Shown: positions 1 through 4,959 of the stretch, in pieces | How positions within the stretch are numbered: position 1 is the stretch's first letter | How the letters are laid out: each line of letters opens with the position of its first letter | Assembly (NCBI GenBank): GCA_016199375.1 | Contig: JACQGV010000027.1 | Span: 1-5,858, forward strand | Direction of reading: 5' to 3' | Source of the DNA: Chloroflexota bacterium | GTDB lineage: Bacteria; Chloroflexota; Dehalococcoidia; SHYM01 | Length of the DNA stretch: 5,858 bases | Position numbers and translations under genes: made by a program | Notes under the pieces: model-generated | Told to the model about the DNA's origin: nothing | Database searches by the model: none | Seen by the model: the letters and a program-made list of their open reading frames with translations, nothing else

Positions 1-424
1 CGTAGTCGGCGCCCGCCTCCTGGGCCGCCAGCGCCTCCTGGACGTTGTTCGTAGAGGTGCCCACCAGCATCCCCGCAGGCACCAAGCGCCGGACCTCGCC
101 CACCGGAAGGTCCTTCTGGCCCAGGTGGACGCCGTGGGCGCCGCAGGCCAGGGCCAGGTCGGCGTGGTCGTTCACGAAGAAGAGGGCACCGAAGGAGTCG
201 CACAGGGCGCGCAGCTCCCGCGCCAGGGGCAGCACCTGCCCCTTGTCCAGGGCCTTCTCCCGGAGCTGGAGCATCCGCGCCCCGCCCTCCAGGGCGGCGT
301 GGGCGACTGCGAGCGGCGGCAGACCGCCGCGGGGCTGGGCGTCCAGGAGCACGTAGAGCCCCCGGATGCGGCCCCGGTCGGCGCGGGCCAGGCTGGCGTC
401 GGCCCTGGGTGAGGCTGGCTCCAT
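1..424 (-). CDS. thiE: Thiamine phosphate synthase (ThiE), 3' end outside window
   Basis: Joins HMP-pyrophosphate and thiazole phosphate to give thiamine monophosphate, a cytoplasmic (beta/alpha)8-barrel enzyme of vitamin B1 synthesis. Only the first 141 residues are in the window; the family is usually about 210-220 residues, so roughly the last third is missing at the left edge. Visible family signatures in order: GLYVLLD (first strand, residues 22-28), QLREK (53-57, pyrophosphate-binding Arg and Lys), FVNDHADLAL (83-92, Asn-Asp of the active site), GVHLGQKDLP (98-107, Mg-binding Asp105), GTSTNN (122-127; many homologues have His where Asn126 or Asn127 stands) and EAGADY (136-141). The ATG at 422-424 is the first possible start, since an in-frame TAA lies four codons upstream (434-436). 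There is no good Shine-Dalgarno. A TAAACT hexamer at 431-436 would place transcription start almost on the ATG, so a leaderless message is possible but unproven. Divergent from the Yip1-family gene. The identification is firm. Confidence 0.93.
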   Translation of the reverse strand, partial: MEPASPRADASLARADRGRIRGLYVLLDAQPRGGLPPLAVAHAALEGGARMLQLREKALDKGQVLPLARELRALCDSFGALFFVNDHADLALACGAHGVHLGQKDLPVGEVRRLVPAGMLVGTSTNNVQEALAAQEAGADY

Positions 425-542
425 GGCTCTAGTTTATCCGATCCATACCCTGACACCCGCCACGGCACCAGCGGCGCAGCCACGGCGCGGGCTGGTCTAT
501 TGACCCCAGTCCTACGATAGAGGGCAGGTCAACATCCTCGTT

Positions 543-547
543 GAGGG
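543..547 (+). promoter_or_regulatory. Ribosome binding site deciding the Yip1-family start
   Basis: GAGGG ends eight bases before the ATG at 556. It lies inside the reading frame if the upstream TTG at 541 is taken as start, and that TTG has no purine-rich site before it. This favours the ATG at 556. No convincing -35/-10 pair is seen between the divergent thiE gene and this site. Confidence 0.55.
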
Positions 548-555
548 TACGTGGC

Positions 556-1092
556 ATGAGGCTAGCAGGCTTCGGACGCCGTTTGGCTCGGGCGGCCACC
601 CTTGACGGGAGCGCCTATTCTGAACTGGCTGCCGATAGGAGCGCCACAGGAGAGGCGCTTCTGGTCGTGCTCGCCACCGGGCTCGCGACTGGTATCAGTT
701 CCTTGGATGAAGGTGGCGCAAGAGCTGTCAGAGACCTCCCCGCGGGTATTCTGCTCGCTTTCATCGGGTGGGTGGTGGGTGCCTCCATTGCTTACGTAGC
801 CGGCACGAAGGTTTTGAGGGGGCGGCAGGCCGATGTCTCCTGGGGGATGGTCGCCCGAGCTGTCGGCTTTGCGCAGGCGCCGGGTGTGCTTAGAGTCTTC
901 GGCGCCATTCCTGGGCTAGGTCCGACCATAGCCATCGTTACTCTCTTTTGGCAATTCATAGCCATGACCGTGGCCCTGCGCCAGACGCTCGGGTACACCT
1001 CCTACTGGCGTCCGCTGGGCGTGCTGGCAATCGGTTTTATTCCATACATTGCTACTGTTTGGTGGTTTACTACTCTTCTGGCGGTGTCCTAA
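556..1092 (+). CDS. Yip1-domain multi-pass membrane protein
   Basis: A 178-residue integral membrane protein that looks like the bacterial Yip1-domain family, a family of unknown biochemical role. A short basic N-terminus (RRLARAATLD, residues 8-17) and the segment ELAADRSATGEALLVV (23-38) lead into about five hydrophobic helices, near 31-50, 64-84, 97-117, 121-143 and 154-177, the usual Yip1 topology. Helix 3 to 4 carries a Pro/Gly-rich joint (residues 109-123), typical of the family. No catalytic motif is visible. The start is set at the ATG with GAGGG eight bases upstream; a TTG at 541 would add five residues. Third codon positions, especially in the last 40 codons, are clearly richer in A/T than in nuoF or the LLM gene, which may mean weak expression, membrane-residue bias or acquisition from elsewhere. 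It stands alone between the divergent thiE and the separately promoted nuoF-like gene. The family assignment is from recognition of sequence style, so moderately sure. Confidence 0.75.
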   Translation: MRLAGFGRRLARAATLDGSAYSELAADRSATGEALLVVLATGLATGISSLDEGGARAVRDLPAGILLAFIGWVVGASIAYVAGTKVLRGRQADVSWGMVARAVGFAQAPGVLRVFGAIPGLGPTIAIVTLFWQFIAMTVALRQTLGYTSYWRPLGVLAIGFIPYIATVWWFTTLLAVS

Positions 1093-1127
1093 CCGTCTTC
1101 CGGGCAGCATAGGGGAGCACCCCCCAT

Positions 1128-1163
1128 CCTTCAGCCGAAGGACCGTCAGGGGCTTCGCTCCTG
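1128..1163 (+). other. Two small hairpins after the Yip1-family gene
   Basis: Two stems follow the Yip1-family stop codon: CCTTC/GAAGG around a 4-base loop (1128-1141), then CAGGGGC/GCTCCTG around a 3-base loop (1147-1163, one G-T pair). Neither is followed by a run of T, so they do not make a standard intrinsic terminator. They might slow polymerase or protect the 3' end of the message, but chance in GC-rich DNA is also possible. Confidence 0.25.
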
Positions 1164-1230
1164 CACGCCACTTACCCAACATCCTTCAGGGACAGGACAC
1201 TAGCCCGCAGGCTACGCGGGACCCTCCTCA

Positions 1231-1239
1231 TGCTATAAT
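1231..1239 (+). promoter_or_regulatory. Extended -10 promoter of the NuoF-like gene
   Basis: TGcTATAAT is a perfect sigma-70-type -10 hexamer (1234-1239) with the TGn extension. No hexamer resembling TTGACA lies 16-18 bases upstream, as expected for promoters that rely on the extended -10. Transcription would start near 1245-1247, giving a leader of about 27 bases that holds TTGAGG ahead of the ATG at 1273. Confidence 0.72.
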
Positions 1240-1272
1240 CGTGACGCAATTCACAGATTTGAGGCACCGCTT

Positions 1273-2961
1273 ATGGCCGACTCCCTACAGACGATGCGGC
1301 AGCGGGCGCAGACGGTCTGGGACGCCTACTGGAAGGGCCCCGGGCCCCGCGCCGCCATCAACTTCGATACCAACGGCTGGGCCCAGGGCGCCCCGGCCGT
1401 GCAGCGTGCCCTGGAGCAGGAGTTGAAGCGGCGCGGCATCCAGGCCCCGGTCGTCCGGGTGGGCGGCCTGGGGCTCTGCTACCTGGAGCCGCTGGTCTAC
1501 CTGGCGAACGGCTCGCAGCCCTTCGTGGTGTATGGGCCCGTCAGGCCCGAGGACGTGCCGGCGCTGGTGGAGTCCCACCTGGCAAAGGGCCAGCCAGTGC
1601 GAGAGAAGGCGCTGGGCACCCTGGGCGAGGGCTCCCTGCCGGGGTTGCCCAGCATCTGGGAGCACCCCTTCCTGAAGCCCCAGGTGCGCCTGGCGACCCG
1701 CAACTTCGGGGTGAGCGACCCTGAGAGCCTGGACCACTACCTGGCCCGGGGCGGCTTCGCCGGCCTGGAGCGCGCCCTGACCATGGCCCCGAAAGCGGTC
1801 ATAGACACGGTCGGCGCGGCGGGTTTGCGCGGCCGTGGCGGCGCCGCCTTCTCCACGGCCCAGAAATGGCACTTCTGCGCCAACGCCAAGGCCACGCCCA
1901 AGTACGTCGTCTGCAACGCCGAGGAAGGCGACAGCGGCTCCTTCATGGACCGCGCCCTCATCGAGTCCGACCCCTTCCAGCTCATGGAGTCGCTGGTCAT
2001 CGCGGGCTATGCCATGGGCTGTGCCGCGGCCTATGTATCCATCCGCAGCCTGTTCGAGCTGGCCCTGCGCCGGGCGCGGGTCGCCGTGGCGCAGATGGTG
2101 GAGCGGGGCCTGCTGGGGAAGAGCATCCTGGGCTCCAGCTTCAGCTTCGAGATCATCGTCCAGGAGAGCGGCGAGTCCTATGTGGCGGGGGAGGAGACGG
2201 CCCTGCTGGCGGAACTGGAGGGCGACCGCGCCCAGCCCCGCGCCCGCCCGCCCTTCCCAGCCCAGGAGGGGCTGTGGCGCCGCCCCACCAATGTCAACAA
2301 CGTGAAGACCCTCTCCTACGTCCCGGCCATCCTGGCCCAGGGCCCCGAGGCCTTCACCAAGGTAGGTACGGAGAAGAGCAAGGGCACCGCCCTGGTCACC
2401 CTCTCGGGCGATGTGAACCGCACCGGCCTGGTGGAGGTGCCCATGGGCTACAAGGTGCGGGACCTGGTCTACGAGGTCGGCGGCGGCCTGCTGGCGGGGC
2501 GCCAGCCCAAGGTGCTGCAGATGGGCGGGCCCCTGGGCGGGTTCCTCCCCGGCACCATGCTCGACAACGGGCTGGACTTCGAGTCGCTCCAGGGGACGGG
2601 TGGGACTCTGGGCTCGGGCGGCATCGTGGTCGCCGGCGACCGGCGCTGCGTGGTGGACCTGATGCGCTGCATCATCGGCTTCACCCAGAAGGAGTCCTGC
2701 GGCAAGTGCGTCCCCTGCCGGGTGGGGCAGACTCAGCTCCTGGAGGTCTATAACCGCATCGCCAGCGGCCGCGCCCGCCCGTACGAGCTGGAGACGATCC
2801 AGCAGCTCTGCGGCACCATGGCGCCGGGCTCCCTGTGCGGCCACGGCCAGCTCACCCCCAACCCCATCAACGCCACCATCCGCCATTTCAAGGCCGAGTA
2901 CGACGCTCATATCCACGACAAGCAGTGCCCCACCGGCGTCTGCGCCATGCGCCCGGACTAA
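1273..2961 (+). CDS. NuoF-like NADH:acceptor oxidoreductase flavoprotein with degenerate [2Fe-2S] domain
   Basis: A 562-residue relative of the NADH-binding FMN/[4Fe-4S] subunit found in complex I (NuoF), NAD hydrogenases (HoxF/HydB) and NAD formate dehydrogenases (FdsB). Family role: hydride from NADH to FMN, then single electrons to iron-sulfur clusters. Domains: thioredoxin-like domain, about 26-110 (GLGLCYLEP at 66-73, then PEDVPALVESHLAKG); FMN/NADH Rossmann-type domain, about 165-380, with GLRGRGGAAF (184-193), KWHF (198-201), CNAEEGDSGSF (214-224), GEETALL (306-312) and RPPFP (325-329); SLBB domain, about 385-445; C-terminal [4Fe-4S] domain with C476, C479, C482 and C522. The protein ends with CPTGVC. 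The thioredoxin-like domain keeps only Cys69 of the four usual [2Fe-2S] ligands. The RGEY motif reads RSLF (258-261), and the Lys before PPF is Arg325. The start ATG has GAGG eight bases upstream and its own promoter. No NuoE or catalytic subunit adjoins it, so the physiological partner is unknown. Strong G/C third-position bias. Confidence 0.92.
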   Translation: MADSLQTMRQRAQTVWDAYWKGPGPRAAINFDTNGWAQGAPAVQRALEQELKRRGIQAPVVRVGGLGLCYLEPLVYLANGSQPFVVYGPVRPEDVPALVESHLAKGQPVREKALGTLGEGSLPGLPSIWEHPFLKPQVRLATRNFGVSDPESLDHYLARGGFAGLERALTMAPKAVIDTVGAAGLRGRGGAAFSTAQKWHFCANAKATPKYVVCNAEEGDSGSFMDRALIESDPFQLMESLVIAGYAMGCAAAYVSIRSLFELALRRARVAVAQMVERGLLGKSILGSSFSFEIIVQESGESYVAGEETALLAELEGDRAQPRARPPFPAQEGLWRRPTNVNNVKTLSYVPAILAQGPEAFTKVGTEKSKGTALVTLSGDVNRTGLVEVPMGYKVRDLVYEVGGGLLAGRQPKVLQMGGPLGGFLPGTMLDNGLDFESLQGTGGTLGSGGIVVAGDRRCVVDLMRCIIGFTQKESCGKCVPCRVGQTQLLEVYNRIASGRARPYELETIQQLCGTMAPGSLCGHGQLTPNPINATIRHFKAEYDAHIHDKQCPTGVCAMRPD

Positions 2962-2977
2962 GAGCCTATCCAACAAC
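2962..2977 (+). repeat. Left terminal inverted repeat of the MITE
   Basis: GAGCCTATCCAACAAC, matching the reverse complement of 3103-3118 except at its thirteenth base (C against T). It directly abuts the TAA stop codon. Confidence 0.8.
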
Positions 2978-3102
2978 CCTCACCCCTCGTCCCCCTCTCC
3001 CTGCCCAGAGGGAGAGGAGGGAGGAAAGGGGAACTGGGGGATCCCCCCAGACCCCCGCCAAAGTCCCGACCCTTCGGGACTCTGGACTCCCCCATGGGAA
3101 CC

Positions 3103-3118
3103 GTTATTGGATAGGCTC
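3103..3118 (-). repeat. Right terminal inverted repeat of the MITE
   Basis: GTTATTGGATAGGCTC, the inverted partner of 2962-2977, followed at once by the second TAA of the target duplication (3119-3121). Confidence 0.8.
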
Positions 3119-3142
3119 TAAGGTGGAGCGCCCCTTAAAGAA

Positions 3143-3177
3143 GGAGCGGAGGCCGGTGGCCTCCGCTCCTTTCTTCT
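3143..3177. terminator. Bidirectional intrinsic terminator between convergent genes
   Basis: A perfect 12-bp stem, GGAGCGGAGGCC (3143-3154) with GGCCTCCGCTCC (3158-3169), encloses a 3-base loop and extends by two A-T pairs. Reading rightward it is followed by TTTCTTCT; reading leftward by TTCTTTAA. It lies 22 bases past the MITE and 13 bases past the LLM stop codon, so it can end both the NuoF-like and the LLM transcripts. Before the MITE arrived it would have sat about 21 bases after the NuoF-like stop. Confidence 0.88.
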
Positions 3178-3189
3178 CGGCGACGCCTG

Positions 3190-4203
3190 CTACTTGAGCA
3201 GGGCCTCCAGGATATCCCCCGCCTGCTTCGGGGTGCCCTGGGGCATGCCGATGAGGGGCAGCTCCACCCCCATCTTGGCCCGCTCGTCCAGCTTGGCCGC
3301 GCACTGCTTGACATCCCCGATGATGGCGATGTCGTCCAGCATCTTGTCGCTGATGGCGGCCAGGGCGCCCGGCGGGTCGCGCCGATCCCAGGCGGCCTGG
3401 CAGGCCTTGCACTCCTCCCCGTAGCCGTTGCGGGTGAGCATACGGGTGTAGAAGACGCCCATGCGGCCGATGTAGAAGGCGATGGGCTGGCGGGCGTCCA
3501 TGCGCACCTTCTGGGGGTCATCGCCGGGCTTGACCACATGGAGCTGGGTGGCCGGGGCGACGGTGACGCCCTTGGGATCGCGGCCCGCTTTCCGGGCGCC
3601 CTCGGCGAGGAGGGCGATGCCGTCCTTCATGCGGCTGGACGGCCAGTAGGTGGGGATCCACCCGTCGGCCACTTCGCCGGTCAGCCGGATGCTGTCGTCG
3701 GCCAGGGTGGCGAAGAAGATGGGGATGTGGTTGCGCACAGGGTCGAAGTTCTGGAGGGTGAAGCCCCGCTCCAGGTTGAACACCTTGCCGTGATAGACCA
3801 GCTTCTCCTTGCGCATCGCCATGTTCATGATCTCGGCGTACTCCCGCATCCGGGTGACCGGCTTGTCGAACTTCATGCCGTGCCAGTGCTCGATGACGTA
3901 GGCGCCACTGGTGCCCAGGCCGACAAGCATGCGCCCGCCCGACAGCTCGTCGAGGGTGGCGAAGGTCTGGGCCATGAGCCCCGGCGAGCGGCTGAAGACA
4001 TTGAGGATGGCGGTCCCGATCTTGGCCCGCTTGGTGTTCAGCACCAGCTGGGTGAGGCCGACCACCGCCTCGCGGCCCCAGGCCTCGGCGGCCCAGATGG
4101 AGTCCACCCCCAGTTGGTCGGCGATGCGGACCTTCTCCAGCAGCTCCTCCCGCTCCTTCGACGACGCGGTAAACCCAACAGAGATCCCTATCCGGCGCGG
4201 CAT
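3190..4203 (-). CDS. LLM-class (luciferase-like) F420/FMN-dependent oxidoreductase
   Basis: A 337-residue (beta/alpha)8-barrel enzyme of the bacterial luciferase-like family, in the branch resembling methylenetetrahydromethanopterin reductase and other F420-dependent enzymes. These transfer hydride between F420H2 (or FMNH2) and organic substrates in the cytoplasm; the substrate here cannot be read from sequence. Family signatures: DSIWAAEAWG (34-43), AKIGTAILNVFSRSP (60-74), AQTFATLDELSGGRMLVGLG (78-97), FNLERGFTL (142-150), IPIFFATLADDSIRLTGEVADGWI (160-183), and a C-terminal LPLIGMPQG (315-323). Length is normal for the family and no signal peptide is seen. The ATG start has GAGGAG seven bases upstream. 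Its own extended -10 promoter lies about 35 bases upstream, and it is convergent with the NuoF-like gene across a shared terminator. It could be read through from the dedA/deacetylase unit, since no terminator is seen in the 117-base gap. F420 rather than FMN is inferred from overall resemblance only. Confidence 0.9.
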   Translation of the reverse strand: MPRRIGISVGFTASSKEREELLEKVRIADQLGVDSIWAAEAWGREAVVGLTQLVLNTKRAKIGTAILNVFSRSPGLMAQTFATLDELSGGRMLVGLGTSGAYVIEHWHGMKFDKPVTRMREYAEIMNMAMRKEKLVYHGKVFNLERGFTLQNFDPVRNHIPIFFATLADDSIRLTGEVADGWIPTYWPSSRMKDGIALLAEGARKAGRDPKGVTVAPATQLHVVKPGDDPQKVRMDARQPIAFYIGRMGVFYTRMLTRNGYGEECKACQAAWDRRDPPGALAAISDKMLDDIAIIGDVKQCAAKLDERAKMGVELPLIGMPQGTPKQAGDILEALLK

Positions 4204-4237
4204 TTCACCCCTCCTCGCTGGTTGCCCAAACGGCGCC

Positions 4238-4246
4238 AGTATACCA
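4238..4246 (-). promoter_or_regulatory. Extended -10 promoter of the LLM oxidoreductase gene
   Basis: On the minus strand TGgTATACT gives a near-consensus -10 hexamer (TATACT, 4238-4243) with the TGn extension. No good -35 is found at normal spacing; TTGCCT at 4266-4271 is 22 bases away. Transcription would begin near 4231, about 28 bases before the ATG, with the Shine-Dalgarno at 4211-4216 inside the leader. Confidence 0.6.
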
Positions 4247-4320
4247 TGGGTGCCCCCCAGCGCCGAGGCAAGGGGTAGTGGTGGTGCCCCGGAGTCTCCG
4301 TCTGCCGGGCGGTCGCCAGG

Positions 4321-4959
4321 TCAATGGTCGCCGACCTGCCTGGTCCGAGCACGCACCAGCCAGGCAGCGACCGCCAGGCCAAGGCCCACCGTGATTCCTA
4401 TAAGGGCACCCCACCAGAATGCGTGCGCCGCCTGCTCGCGCGGGAACAGCCGCCCCATCACCGTGCCGAGGGCCAGGAAAGTCCCGTTCCAGACCAGGTC
4501 GGAGAGGGCCACACCCACGACAAAGGTGCGGAACGGCAGGCGGGACGCTCCGGCCACTATCGAGACCGGCACCAGGAGCCCAGGGAGCAGCCGCAGCAGA
4601 GCGACCGTGGGTGCCGAGGCGCCGCGCGCCCGCTCGCTGGCACGCTCCAGGCGCCCGGCGCTGAGTCCGGGAAGCTTTACGAGCAAGCGGTGAAAGGGCG
4701 CGCGGACGGAGCGGCTGGACCAATAGACGGCGCTGGCGCCCGCGATGCTCGCAGGGACGGTTAGGGCGAAGAGGAAGACCTGGTTCGGGGACCCGTGGGC
4801 CAGATGGATGCCGGCCGTCAAGAACACGCCCTCCAGTATCACCGGTGTCGCGAACCCGGCCTCGCCCACCGTCACTATCACAAATAAGGCAGCTAGGCCA
4901 CCAGGTGTGGACAGGCCCGTCTCCACCAGCCGGAACACTGCCTCAAGGAAGTGTGGCAT
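4321..4959 (-). CDS. DedA/VTT-family membrane protein
   Basis: A 212-residue multi-pass membrane protein of the DedA (SNARE-associated, VTT-domain) family. Members are linked to undecaprenyl-phosphate or phospholipid flipping and membrane homeostasis. Hydrophobic segments lie near residues 20-50, 57-80, 118-137, 143-168 and 181-203. Family features: GEAGFATPVILEGVFLTAG (32-50), resembling the re-entrant E-x(n)-P-x(n)-E helix, and the VTT core RLLPGLLVPVSIVAG (123-137) followed by DLVWNG (154-159). The core normally reads R-F-x-P-G-x-R; the first Arg is kept (R123) but the second is Leu129. The chosen ATG at 4957-4959 has GAGGT eight bases upstream; a TTG at 4996-4998 would add 13 residues but has no ribosome site. 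It overlaps the deacetylase 3' end by 17 bases, suggesting translational coupling and joint work at the cell envelope. The family call is good; the substrate is unknown. Confidence 0.82.
   Translation of the reverse strand: MPHFLEAVFRLVETGLSTPGGLAALFVIVTVGEAGFATPVILEGVFLTAGIHLAHGSPNQVFLFALTVPASIAGASAVYWSSRSVRAPFHRLLVKLPGLSAGRLERASERARGASAPTVALLRLLPGLLVPVSIVAGASRLPFRTFVVGVALSDLVWNGTFLALGTVMGRLFPREQAAHAFWWGALIGITVGLGLAVAAWLVRARTRQVGDH

Larger units (their letters stand above)
2962..3118. mobile_element. MITE-like non-autonomous element, 157 bp, with TAA target duplication
   Basis: The element begins GAGCCTATCCAACAAC (2962-2977) and ends GTTATTGGATAGGCTC (3103-3118). These are inverted repeats matching at 15 of 16 positions. 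Both ends are flanked by TAA (2959-2961 and 3119-3121), the expected 3-bp target duplication. The interior has no coding capacity and is full of palindromes: CCTCTCCCT/AGGGAGAGG near 2995-3020, GGGGGATCCCCC near 3036-3050, and AGTCCCGA/TCGGGACT (3062-3069 with 3074-3081). TIRs starting GAG with a TNA duplication resemble IS5-family elements (IS1031/IS427 type), so a parent transposase of that family elsewhere in the genome is inferred. The left TAA copy is the stop codon of the NuoF-like gene. Confidence 0.8.

Noticed and set aside
500..518. TTGACC (500-505) and TACGAT (513-518) as a promoter for the Yip1-family gene
   Set aside because: The spacer would be only 7 bases, far below the 16-18 needed, and neither hexamer has a proper partner at normal distance.
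1835..2753. Two further long frames on the plus strand inside the NuoF-like gene
   Set aside because: Low-complexity Arg/Pro/Gly/Ala-rich translations overlapping a gene with complete family motifs; shadows of GC-rich coding DNA.
1285..2976. Open frame of 563 codons antisense to the NuoF-like gene
   Set aside because: It mirrors the NuoF-like gene almost end to end, is rich in Gly, Ala, His and Gln without any recognisable domain, and arises from the strong G/C third-position bias of the real gene. It would also have to cross the MITE end and lacks a ribosome site.
2990..3085. Palindromic GC-rich segments considered as a CRISPR-like or REP repeat array
   Set aside because: They differ in sequence from one another and have no regular spacing; they are better explained as the interior of a single MITE.
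4204..4320. Terminator between the DedA and LLM genes
   Set aside because: Only weak GC pairings (CCCGG with CCGGG) and no T-run were found on the minus strand; the gap holds the LLM promoter instead.
3538..4693. Plus-strand open frames opposite the LLM and DedA genes
   Set aside because: No domain resemblance and full overlap with genes carrying clear family motifs on the other strand.
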